From Nitrospirota bacterium (GTDB lineage: Bacteria > Nitrospirota > Nitrospiria > Nitrospirales > Nitrospiraceae): 13,266 bases of DNA. The stretch covers positions 1 through 13,266 of the forward strand of contig JACRLS010000029.1 of NCBI GenBank assembly GCA_016235225.1. The letters run 5' to 3'. The notes under the pieces are model-generated. The model ran no database searches. It had not been told where the DNA came from and saw only the letters and a list, made by a program, of their open reading frames with translations. The position numbers and the translations under genes were made by a program. Positions 7,159-13,262 of the stretch are shown here, piece after piece. Each line of letters starts with the position of its first letter. Position 1 is the first letter of the stretch.

Positions 7159-7492
7159 GACTCCTCCTGAATAAAGAGGGGCCCTTCCCTGCACATGGAA
7201 GACTCAGTAAACAGGAGGAGAGCTTCTATCACACCCCGCAGGGGGGGTCTAGGGGATTCCCCTACAGCAAGAATCTGACCGAGCAGGGGGGGGGCGAATC
7301 AGGCAAGGCTTGAGATCTTAGATAAATCAAAGACTTTCGATATGAGGTGCGAGAAGCTGGAAGCCCAAACCGGAGCGGGCACAGGTTGAACTGTGGCGAA
7401 TTGGTGTGACACGAACGCCGTGGTGCCTCACAAGGGCTCTGGCAGGGCGGTGACCTTGGGGCAAAACGCGGTGCTGGGTCTGCGCATCGAAG
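7159..7492 (-). promoter_or_regulatory. Intergenic region with a perfect palindrome and a weak sigma-54-like site
   Basis: This 334-base gap between MscS and the DUF481-like gene holds no credible gene. At 7250-7264 there is a perfect 7-bp inverted repeat, TAGGGGA and TCCCCTA, around one central T. Beside it on the minus strand lies GG (7279-7280), 10 bases, GC (7267-7268) with TTGCT, the spacing of a -24/-12 sigma-54 promoter. The -24 box beyond GG is poor. G-runs flank the palindrome (7241-7247 and 7286-7294). An operator or promoter for the DUF481-mscL-OmpA transcript is plausible. I see nothing further in 7300-7492. Confidence 0.35.
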
Positions 7493-8293
7493 CTAGGGGG
7501 TGCTGAGGAGGCGGACTTCTTGTCGGGGGCAAGGAAGTTCGATGTGGCCGGCGCGGAACCGTTCCACAATTGCCTGGTTCAGCTCCCCCTGCACCGTGCC
7601 ATAGTCGGCTACCTTCACCCAGGGTTCTACGGCTACCACGACGGCGTGATCCCCCAGGGTGGAGATGCCGACCGACGGCGAAGGGGTCTTCAGGACACGG
7701 GGGTTCTCGGCCAAGACCTCTTGCGCGGCGGTCAGGGCCTTGGTGATGTCCGCTTGATAAGAGAGTCCCACGGTGAGGTGAAGCTGACGGATGGTCCCGG
7801 AGTTGTGCAGGATTTCGCCGACGACCTTGCGATTGGGAATCACGATCCGGGAGTGATCGGGGTGGATGAGCGTCGTCGAGAAGATATCGATCACGCTGAC
7901 GTCGCCATGCACGCCGAGCAGAGAGATGTGCTCGCCGACCCGATAGGGCTTCGTGAAAATGATCGAAAGCCCAGCCATGACGTTGCTCAGCACCCCTTGC
8001 AATGCCAGGCCGATCCCGACCCCTGCGACCCCGATGCCGGCCAGGAGCGGCGCGGTCTGGACGCCCAGCTTGTCCAGCATCGCCATGAGCGCAAACAAGA
8101 GGATGACGATCCGCGTGACGCGGACCAGCAGCAGCCGGACCGGGGGCTCCATGTCGAGCTTGTCCAGGCGCGACTGGAGCGCATTGCCGACCCACCGCGC
8201 GACGAAGACGCCGATGGCCAAAATCACCAGCGCGGCCAGGATATTGGGGCCGTATCGTGTCGCCCACTCGATCAGCACATCTGCGTTCGGCAT
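7493..8293 (-). CDS. Small-conductance mechanosensitive channel, MscS family
   Basis: The product is 266 residues, close to the length of E. coli MscS. Three membrane segments are visible at about residues 18-38, 58-75 and 82-113. The third carries the Gly/Ala-rich pore helix pattern GVAGVGIGLALQGVLSNVMA of the family. The beta domain follows with KPYRVGEHI (115-123) and the VIPN motif (151-154), and the C-terminal alpha/beta domain ends with IELPCPRQEVRLL, a variant of the family's closing motif. It forms an inner-membrane heptamer that opens under moderate tension. Start ATG 8293 has only a weak upstream GGAG 11 bases away. It lies 18 bases after the AsmA-like stop, so it is probably translated from the same transcript. 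I do not assign a specific gene name among the MscS subtypes. Confidence 0.93.
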   Translation of the reverse strand: MPNADVLIEWATRYGPNILAALVILAIGVFVARWVGNALQSRLDKLDMEPPVRLLLVRVTRIVILLFALMAMLDKLGVQTAPLLAGIGVAGVGIGLALQGVLSNVMAGLSIIFTKPYRVGEHISLLGVHGDVSVIDIFSTTLIHPDHSRIVIPNRKVVGEILHNSGTIRQLHLTVGLSYQADITKALTAAQEVLAENPRVLKTPSPSVGISTLGDHAVVVAVEPWVKVADYGTVQGELNQAIVERFRAGHIELPCPRQEVRLLSTP

Positions 8294-8311
8294 CGGCGTC
8301 GTGGCTCCGGA

Positions 8312-8974
8312 CTAGCGACCGAACAGGTTCTTCAGCGCGCCGCCCCCCTGCTCCAGCAGCTTCTCGGTGGCGGGAGATTGTTTTAGAAACTCGCCGACTT
8401 TTTCTTTGAGTTGCTCGCCGACCTTGCCGGCAACAGCCTTGAGGTCGACGCCATACGAGGGGGCGTCCGTGGTGCCGGTGATGGTCAGCGGCACGCTGAT
8501 GCGGCCCTTCGAAGCCATTAATCGGCCTGCCGCCGAGGCCCCGGCCACCTTCTGGCTGAGGGCTTCGGAGAGCGCGAGCATGGCCTTCACATTCAGGGAT
8601 TGATCGAAGCCGATCGTGCCGGCCGCCGTCGCCTGGAAGTCGTGGCTGTCGGCCAGGAACCGCTGCAACTGCACGACTCCCTGTTGAATAGCCACATCCC
8701 CTTCGATAGTCGAGAAGGCCGTGGCCTTCACGTCTCCGGCTGAGAGCCCGACGACCTTGAAGGCGGTGAGAACTTCTTGGGTGAGATTCACGCCGTCCAG
8801 CTTTCCGTCTTTCACAACGAGGTGGCCGGTCCCTGTCAGGGCGCGGGTCAGCTCCGGCATGGAGAATCCGATTCCCCGCAGGGTCACATCTGTCGAGGCC
8901 GTCCCACTGACCAGCACCTTGTCGGTGGCGAAGGCGTCGATCACCGGACCGAGCTGGACCCCCTTCACGGCCAA
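8312..8974 (-). CDS. AsmA-family protein, C-terminal part after a frameshift
   Basis: This frame continues the AsmA-like protein encoded just upstream. The protein sense goes on as PPFDAQLAVKGVQLGPVIDA, beginning at about 8992, in a frame one base back from the upstream ORF. The frame's nominal TTG start at 8974 has no ribosome site and falls inside a domain. The remaining 220 residues contain the typical AsmA C-terminal region: LTGTGHLVVKDGKLDGVNL, FSTIEGDVAIQQGVVQLQ, TAAGTIGFDQSLN, GRISVPLTITGTTDAPSYGV, and a helical end KVGEQLKEKVGEFL. AsmA-like proteins are inner-membrane-anchored periplasmic proteins linked to outer-membrane lipid homeostasis. I read this as part of one protein of about 620 residues, split by a single missing base (or two extra) near 8988-9000. 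Confidence 0.75.
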   Translation of the reverse strand: MAVKGVQLGPVIDAFATDKVLVSGTASTDVTLRGIGFSMPELTRALTGTGHLVVKDGKLDGVNLTQEVLTAFKVVGLSAGDVKATAFSTIEGDVAIQQGVVQLQRFLADSHDFQATAAGTIGFDQSLNVKAMLALSEALSQKVAGASAAGRLMASKGRISVPLTITGTTDAPSYGVDLKAVAGKVGEQLKEKVGEFLKQSPATEKLLEQGGGALKNLFGR

Positions 8975-10173
8975 TTGTGCGTCAAAAGGCGGCGCGGCGT
9001 TCCCAGCGCGAGGCCCGCCCGGCCGTTGACCTGGCCGCCAAAGAGCTGAAAGGCCAGCTGGGACACCTGAGCCTGCTGCTGGGTGAGTTCCACCTTGACG
9101 TCCAGGTCCTTGATCTCGATCGGCTTCTTGAGAGGGACGGCGACCGGGAGATCCGTCGCATTGACGCTCTTGGATGTGGCGGCCACTGACAGACGCCCAC
9201 CCTTAAGCGTGCCCGTGAGACTGATGGAGGAATTGCCCATCCCGATCGTGGCCCGCAAGGCGTTGATCGTCGCCATTCGCAGCGGCGGCACATCGGGCTT
9301 GGGCGGGTAGTCGGCGTCGATATCCACGAACACGTCGGTGATCATCACCGGTTTCGTCAACGGCAGCGCGAGCGGCAGATCCTTGGAATGGATAGCCGGC
9401 GAGGTGAGGGTGCCGTGAGCATGACCGGCGACCGCAGTCCCCTTGAGGGCCAACGCGATCTTTCCGACCGCCAACGCCAGGTCGATGTTCTTGAAGTCGA
9501 GGGACTCCACTAAGGGACCGGCCGTGCCGTCGAGCGTCACAGGCAGGTTATAGGGCTGCACCGTGGCGGCCAGATGCAGGCTCGGCGTGGCGCCCAGGTG
9601 AACCGATGTGAGCAGAAATTCGAGGTGCTCCACTTTGTACTCGGCCGGGGTGGGAGCGGATTCATCTCGATAGGTGAGCCGGCCGCCTGTGATGCCAACC
9701 CGATCCACGGAGAACAGCGCTAGGGCTTTCAAAGGACCGTCGTCCGACGGCTTCTCGGCCGGTTCCGGCTTGTCCAACGCCTGCTTGCCCCGCCCTCCGA
9801 GCGTGGAGAGGTTCATCACGCCCTGTTTGTTCTTGAGGACCGTGATGACCGGCTCACGTAGGGTGATCTCCCCCACTTCGACCTTACCGCTCAGGAGCGG
9901 GAGCAGTTTCACGCCGACATCCAGTGAGGCGAGTGCCGCGAACGGCCCCACCCGGAACCCAGGATCGTCCTGCACCGTGAACCCGGTGACCCGTGCGCCG
10001 ATGTGCGGCCAGATCGTCAGCCGGATGTCCTGGAGGGTCACCTTCCGGTTGAGTGCCTGCTCGATCACCGGACGGTACTGTTCCTGATACTTGTTGAGAT
10101 CGATGAGGAAGGGAAGGCTGAAGACGAGGATCACCAGGAGGAGGACCAGACCAATGCTGAAGATCCATTTCAT
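8965..10173 (-). CDS. AsmA-family protein, N-terminal part, frameshifted near its end
   Basis: Start ATG 10173. The protein begins MKWIFSIGLVLLLVILVFSL, a single N-terminal membrane anchor as in AsmA. The domain then follows with PFLIDLNKYQEQYRPVIEQAL, NRKVTLQDIRLTIWP, and DPGFRVGPFAALASLDVGVKL. A Lys/Pro/Glu-rich linker lies at about residues 131-147. Repeated strand-rich blocks continue to QLFGGQVNGRAGLALGT at about residue 391. After that the frame gives PRRLLTHNWP and stops at TGA 8965-8967, while the expected continuation is found in the neighbouring frame. So the real gene very probably spans 8312-10173. It would act in the periplasm in lipid or envelope homeostasis. The minus-strand promoter at 10206-10235 lies directly upstream, and mscS follows 18 bases after the end of the second part. 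Confidence 0.82.
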   Translation of the reverse strand: MKWIFSIGLVLLLVILVFSLPFLIDLNKYQEQYRPVIEQALNRKVTLQDIRLTIWPHIGARVTGFTVQDDPGFRVGPFAALASLDVGVKLLPLLSGKVEVGEITLREPVITVLKNKQGVMNLSTLGGRGKQALDKPEPAEKPSDDGPLKALALFSVDRVGITGGRLTYRDESAPTPAEYKVEHLEFLLTSVHLGATPSLHLAATVQPYNLPVTLDGTAGPLVESLDFKNIDLALAVGKIALALKGTAVAGHAHGTLTSPAIHSKDLPLALPLTKPVMITDVFVDIDADYPPKPDVPPLRMATINALRATIGMGNSSISLTGTLKGGRLSVAATSKSVNATDLPVAVPLKKPIEIKDLDVKVELTQQQAQVSQLAFQLFGGQVNGRAGLALGTPRRLLTHNWP

Positions 10174-10205
10174 AGTGTCATACTGCTGGCCGAACAGTGG
10201 GAAGC

Positions 10206-10235
10206 AGTATACCGAGGCTTTCCGATGGAGAGCAA
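10206..10235 (-). promoter_or_regulatory. Candidate promoter of the AsmA-mscS transcript, with inverted repeat
   Basis: On the minus strand TATACT (10206-10211) is a good -10 box; TTGCTC (10230-10235), 18 bases upstream, is a weak -35. ATG 10173 lies about 33 bases below the -10. An 8-bp inverted repeat, ATACTGCT (10180-10187) and AGCAGTAT (10203-10210), overlaps the -10 and the expected start point. It could be an operator. Confidence 0.5.
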
Positions 10236-10259
10236 CCGCACGACGCCGGCCTCGTCGTC

Positions 10260-10288
10260 TTGTGGGTGCAGGGGGCGCATGCTAAGAT
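10260..10288 (+). promoter_or_regulatory. Candidate promoter of tRNA-Ser
   Basis: TTGTGG (10260-10265) is followed after exactly 17 bases by TAAGAT (10283-10288), with a TG one base before it (10280-10281), an extended -10. Transcription would start about 30 bases before the mature tRNA at 10326. Confidence 0.5.
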
Positions 10289-10325
10289 GCCGCGTTCTCG
10301 CCGGAGACCGCTCGGGTGCGGGTGC

Positions 10326-10415
<90 letters not shown>

Positions 10416-10447
10416 CGACATCAAGTGGCTCTACTCGCTATCCGTGG

Positions 10448-10491
10448 GGCGGAGAGGGTTTATCTATTTGATGAGAGGGTGGGATTCGAAC
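10448..10491 (-). repeat. Inverted copy of the tRNA-Ser 3' end, with an internal duplication
   Basis: 10473-10491 is the exact reverse complement of tRNA bases 10392-10410 (19 bp), and 10448-10459 is the exact reverse complement of 10403-10414 (12 bp). Read on the minus strand, they form one copy of the T-loop-to-acceptor end in which ACCCTCTC is duplicated around a 13-base insert. The copy starts about 33 bases after the tRNA, so it could pair with the tRNA end in a read-through transcript. Confidence 0.75.
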
Positions 10492-10500
10492 TGGGAGGTC

Positions 10501-10551
10501 CGCGGAGGGTGTGCCCTCCGCGTGGGGATATACAAGGGGGCAGGCCCCCTT
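10501..10551. repeat. Two adjacent compact hairpins
   Basis: The first has perfect 9-bp arms CGCGGAGGG (10501-10509) and CCCTCCGCG (10514-10522) with loop TGTG. The second has perfect 7-bp arms AAGGGGG (10534-10540) and CCCCCTT (10545-10551) with loop CAGG. Neither is followed by a T-run. They could end tRNA transcription or be part of a small repeat element, since they lie between two copies of the tRNA fragment. Confidence 0.65.
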
Positions 10552-10568
10552 CGTAGGAGCGCGCCACC

Positions 10569-10674
10569 CTCGGAAGTGCTGAGGACTGAGTGCTGAGTTC
10601 TTAGGAGGAGCAGCCCAGTCAGGGTGGGATTCGAACGAGGGGGACACTCGGAAGTGCTGAGGACTGAGCAGGGA
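10569..10674. repeat. Period-7 arrays within a 22-bp direct repeat, family A
   Basis: A 22-bp stretch at 10569-10590 recurs exactly at 10647-10668. Both are built from 7-base units beginning GTGCTGA then GGACTGA; the first array runs through four units (10576-10603) and the second through about three (10654-10674). Between the arrays lies another inverted tRNA-Ser fragment. There is no credible coding sequence in 10416-10776. Confidence 0.7.
10621..10636 (-). repeat. Second inverted copy of the tRNA-Ser T-arm end
   Basis: These 16 bases are the exact reverse complement of tRNA bases 10392-10407 and a direct repeat of 10476-10491. In both copies a period-7 family A array follows downstream, at 85 bases in the first and 18 in the second, which suggests a duplicated module in which the first copy carries the two hairpins as extra sequence. 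Confidence 0.7.
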
Positions 10675-10738
10675 GAATTCGAGCCCTTTCTTGATCGTCA
10701 TCAAATCGCCGCGTTCCACGTTCCGATGTCCTCTCTTC

Positions 10739-10773
10739 ACTCAGCACTCGTTACTCAGCACTCGGCACTTCGG
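10739..10773. repeat. Period-7 array abutting the SRP RNA gene, family A inverted
   Basis: Five consecutive 7-base units each begin with ACT: ACTCAGC occurs twice, with the variants ACTCGTT, ACTCGGC and ACTTCGG. ACTCAGC is a rotation of the reverse complement of GTGCTGA, so this array is the inverted partner of the arrays at 10576-10674. It ends three bases before the SRP RNA and covers the place where its -10 box would be. Confidence 0.75.
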
Positions 10774-10776
10774 AAA

Positions 10777-10878
10777 GGGGCTGGGCCCTGTGCAACAGAA
10801 TCTTGTGAACCCCGCCAGGTCCGGAAGGAAGCAACGGTAAGCAGGCTCGTTCTGTGTGCCGCAGGATCACCTAGCCCC
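10777..10878 (+). ncRNA. ffs: Signal recognition particle RNA, small bacterial (4.5S) type
   Basis: The 102-base sequence starts GGGGCTGGG and ends CCTAGCCCC, which pair to close the hairpin. The apical part carries the near-invariant SRP signature CAGGTCCGGAAGGAAGCA, GGAAGGAAGCA being the tetraloop and symmetric-loop region that binds Ffh, followed by ACGGTAAGCAGG. It works with Ffh and FtsY in co-translational targeting of membrane proteins. Its position just before dnaX is common in bacteria. No convincing promoter is seen directly upstream, where the heptamer array lies. Confidence 0.95.
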
Positions 10879-10890
10879 GCTTCTTGCTGA

Positions 10891-10925
10891 CGTGAAGCGT
10901 CGTTCGTCGTTCGTGAAGCGTATGA
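10891..10925. repeat. Period-7 array downstream of the SRP RNA, family B
   Basis: Five 7-base units all begin CGT: CGTGAAG at both ends of the core, two CGTCGTT units between, then CGTATGA. It starts 13 bases after the SRP RNA. Its CGTGAAGCGT (10891-10900) is the exact reverse complement of 10993-11002 in the array before dnaX, and GAGCAGG (10936-10942) with CCTGCTC (10977-10983) is nested inside, so the whole 10891-11009 segment can fold back. Confidence 0.75.
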
Positions 10926-10986
10926 GAATTGGTCTGAGCAGGCGAGAAAGACGGACCTCTTCGGTGGCCCGCTGCTCCTGCTCCTT

Positions 10987-11014
10987 CGCTTCACGCTTCA
11001 CGCTTCACGCGTAA
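10987..11014. repeat. Period-7 array in the dnaX leader, family B inverted
   Basis: Three perfect consecutive copies of CGCTTCA (10987-11007) are followed by a divergent unit CGCGTAA. CGCTTCA is a rotation of the reverse complement of CGTGAAG, the family B unit. The array ends eight bases before the dnaX start at 11022 and leaves only a weak ribosome site (CGAGAG). Confidence 0.8.
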
Positions 11015-11021
11015 CGAGAGT

Positions 11022-11912
11022 ATGGATTACCAAGTCTCCGCGCGCAAATATCGACCGTCGGCATTCGATGAGGTCATCGGGCAGCCGCACGTCGTGCAGA
11101 TGTTGCAGAATGCGCTGACCACCAAGCGTCTGGCGCATGCCTTTCTCTTTTCCGGCACGCGGGGCGTCGGGAAGACCACCGTGGCCCGGATTTTGGCCAA
11201 GGCCTTGAATTGCGAACAGGGCCCCACCAGCCATCCCTGTGATCACTGTCCTAGCTGTGCGGATATCGCCTCGGGCACGTCGGTCGACGTCGTTGAAATC
11301 GACGGGGCGTCGAACACCAGCGTGGATGATGTCCGCGAGATCCGCGACAACGTCAAGTTTGCCCCCTTCCGCGGCGGCTATCGGGTCTACATCATCGACG
11401 AAGTCCACATGCTCTCCAACTCGGCGTTCAACGCCCTGTTGAAGACCCTCGAAGAGCCTCCGCCTCACGTCGTGTTTATTTTTGCCACGACCGAGCTCCA
11501 TAAGATCCCGGCGACGATCCTGTCACGGTGTCAGCATTACAACTTCAAGCGCATTCAGCGGGCGGAAGTCATCCGCCGGTTGCGCCACGTGGCGGACCAG
11601 GAACAGCTCGTCATCGAAGACCGCAGCCTGGGCCTCCTGGGCCGCGCGGCCGACGGCAGCATGCGCGATGCGTTGAGTCTGCTCGACCAGGCGGCCGCGT
11701 TCGGCGGCAAGACGGTCACGCACGCCGACCTCGAGGCGCTGCTCGGGGCCGTGCCGCAGGAACTCGTCCGGGCGGCCGTCCGTGCGATGCAGGCCCAGGA
11801 CGCGGGGGAAACGGTCCGGCTTGTGTCGAGACTCTTGAGCGAGACGATCGGAAAGTCTTTTGCGGCGATCTGGTCGAGTATGTCCGCAATCTCCTGGTGG
11901 CCTCGGTGGTGA
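11022..11912 (+). CDS. dnaX: DNA polymerase III subunit gamma/tau (DnaX), N-terminal part before a frameshift
   Basis: ATG 11022 starts MDYQVSARKYRPSAFDEVIG, the conserved DnaX opening. The AAA+ motor is intact: Walker A GTRGVGKT (residues 45-52), zinc-binding Cys64, Cys73, Cys76 and Cys79, Walker B YIIDEVHM (Asp126, Glu127), sensor 1 region ATILSRC (164-170), and GSMRDALSLLDQAAAF with the sensor 2 Arg. DnaX is the ATPase core of the clamp loader that places the beta clamp on DNA and links the polymerases. The frame becomes non-conserved after VRLVSRLL (about residue 271) and ends at TGA 11910-11912 within domain III, the oligomerisation domain. The expected sequence resumes in a neighbouring frame (11837-12856). 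It is followed by ybaB, the usual order. Confidence 0.95.
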   Translation: MDYQVSARKYRPSAFDEVIGQPHVVQMLQNALTTKRLAHAFLFSGTRGVGKTTVARILAKALNCEQGPTSHPCDHCPSCADIASGTSVDVVEIDGASNTSVDDVREIRDNVKFAPFRGGYRVYIIDEVHMLSNSAFNALLKTLEEPPPHVVFIFATTELHKIPATILSRCQHYNFKRIQRAEVIRRLRHVADQEQLVIEDRSLGLLGRAADGSMRDALSLLDQAAAFGGKTVTHADLEALLGAVPQELVRAAVRAMQAQDAGETVRLVSRLLSETIGKSFAAIWSSMSAISWWPRW

Positions 11913-12856
11913 CGGGCGACCAGGAACTGGCCGGACTGATCGAGGCCTCGGAGGATGATATTCGGCAGATGGGCGAGGATGCGAAGGGATTTGCGGGTGA
12001 GCGGCTGCACGAGATCTTTCGCCTTCTCACCCAGACGCAAGATGCTTTGAGAACTACTGCGCACCCCCGGTTCACGATGGAAGTCGCCCTGATCCGGGCG
12101 GCGCGGGTCGGGACTATGGCGGCCGAGAGTCAGCCGCCGGTGCGGACGGCGACTCCCCAAGCCGTGGCGTCCAGCCGGCCGGTCCCGCCGTCGACCAACG
12201 CGCCGACCGCGCCCGTGAAAGCCGGTGGTGCTCTCTCGGCTCCTTCAGAGATGCGTCCGGCCCCGAAACCACTGCCGGACAGAGCGGCCGCACCCCTGTC
12301 GCCCCCCCCGCGCCCGGCCTCGACCGCTCCACCCGCGCCGGCGCGTCCCTCCGGGACAACGGGGAAGCCGGCGCCATCGTGCGCGGCTGATCGGCCGTCG
12401 CCCGAACGCGAAACCCCGGTGGCGCTGGCCGCCCCACTACAACTGGATTGGGATCGAATTCTTGAGCGGGTCGAACATCTCCATCCGAACATCGCCCCGT
12501 TTCTCGCCGCAGGGCGGCTGGTCTCCGCGCAGGGTAAGGAGGTGATGATCGGCTATCCACGCAGTGCCTCGGTGGCCCTGACCCGCATCCAGCGGACCGA
12601 GACGCTGCAGTTGATCGCCGAAGTCTGTTCAGCCCTGGCCGGGCGTCCCGTGACGCTGGGAGTCGTGGAAGTCGGGGAGGGTCAAGTCACGGGACCGAGT
12701 ATGGCCGAAACCCGTGCCGCCCGTGAGCAGGATCACAAGCGGCAGTTGCTCGAACGCGCGAAGGCCCATCCGTTGGTCACCCAGGCCTTGGGCATGTTCG
12801 GCGGAGAGCTCGTGGATGTTCGCGTGAACACGCCGGAGAAGGAGTCGCCCTCATGA
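11837..12856 (+). CDS. dnaX: DNA polymerase III subunit gamma/tau (DnaX), C-terminal part after the frameshift
   Basis: The frame ending at TGA 12854-12856 becomes DnaX-like at about 11837 with ERDDRKVFCGDLVEYVRNLL, the end of the domain III region, and continues through LHEIFRLLTQTQDALR and PRFTMEVALIRA. A Pro/Ala-rich linker (about 12130-12420) leads to a C-terminal domain starting LDWDRILERVEHLHPNIAPF and ending with AKAHPLVTQALGMFGGELVDV, as in tau-type C-termini. The frame is open further back to 11528, but that part is only a shadow of the N-terminal reading. Joining it to the N-terminal part needs one inserted base, or a -1 shift, between about 11830 and 11848. The result would be a normal-length protein of about 610 residues. 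No start codon with a ribosome site is visible at the junction. Confidence 0.85.
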   Translation, partial: ERDDRKVFCGDLVEYVRNLLVASVVTGDQELAGLIEASEDDIRQMGEDAKGFAGERLHEIFRLLTQTQDALRTTAHPRFTMEVALIRAARVGTMAAESQPPVRTATPQAVASSRPVPPSTNAPTAPVKAGGALSAPSEMRPAPKPLPDRAAAPLSPPPRPASTAPPAPARPSGTTGKPAPSCAADRPSPERETPVALAAPLQLDWDRILERVEHLHPNIAPFLAAGRLVSAQGKEVMIGYPRSASVALTRIQRTETLQLIAEVCSALAGRPVTLGVVEVGEGQVTGPSMAETRAAREQDHKRQLLERAKAHPLVTQALGMFGGELVDVRVNTPEKESPS

Positions 12857-13179
12857 GCAGGAATCCGTTCGGGAACATGGGCAATCTGATGAAGCAGGCG
12901 CAGGCCATGCAGGAGCAGTTGGCCAAGATTCAGGAACAGTCGGCCGCGAAAACGGTCGAAGGGACCGCCGGCGGCGGCATGGTGACCGTCACGGCCAGTG
13001 GCGCCATGGACGTGGTGTCGGTCCGCATCGATCCGGAAGTGATGAAATCCGGCGACGCCGAGATGCTGCAGGATCTGATCGTCGCCGCCGCCAACGAGGC
13101 GCTCCGCAAGGCGCGCGAGATGATGAGCGACGATATGAAGGCCGTCACCGGCGGGCTCAAAATCCCCGGGCTCTTTTGA
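12853..13179 (+). CDS. YbaB/EbfC family nucleoid-associated protein
   Basis: The ATG overlaps the dnaX stop as ATGA (12853-12856), a sign of coupled translation. The product has 108 residues, normal for the family. It opens with MSRNPFGNMGNLMKQAQAMQ and a long N-terminal helix (QEQLAKIQEQSAAKTVEG), then the strand region GGGMVTVTASGAMDVVSVRI, DPEVMKSGDAEMLQDLI, and a C-terminal helix ANEALRKAREMMSDDM. YbaB dimers bind DNA with little specificity and are encoded with dnaX and recR in many bacteria. The next gene should be recR, but the window ends in repeats 87 bases later. Confidence 0.95.
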   Translation: MSRNPFGNMGNLMKQAQAMQEQLAKIQEQSAAKTVEGTAGGGMVTVTASGAMDVVSVRIDPEVMKSGDAEMLQDLIVAAANEALRKAREMMSDDMKAVTGGLKIPGLF

Positions 13180-13181
13180 GG

Positions 13182-13262
13182 CAGGCTGAGGTTGGGGTTG
13201 TTGAGGTTAAGGTTGAGCCCAGGAACGCGTGAGGCTCGAGGTTTGAGGGTGAAGGCGAGAAC
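13182..13262. repeat. Degenerate hexamer then heptamer arrays after ybaB, running to the window end
   Basis: 13182-13217 is built of 6-base units such as GAGGTT, GGGGTT and AAGGTT, with one 3-base slip. After 10 unpatterned bases, 13228-13262 has five 7-base units; the first three end GAGG, the fourth AAGG, and the fifth diverges. The pattern reaches almost to the window edge, so its full extent is unknown. Confidence 0.6.

Noticed and set aside
7520..8386. 288-codon open frame on the plus strand opposite MscS
   Set aside because: It follows the codon structure of the MscS gene on the other strand and shows no domain.
10416..10776. Attachment site of an integrative element next to tRNA-Ser
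   Set aside because: The tRNA copies are inverted, short and close by, and no integrase gene is present.
11856..11862. Programmed dnaX frameshift of the E. coli type
   Set aside because: There is no A-AAA-AAG slip sequence, the break lies upstream of the usual place, and the short product would lack most of domain III; kept only as an open alternative in the findings.
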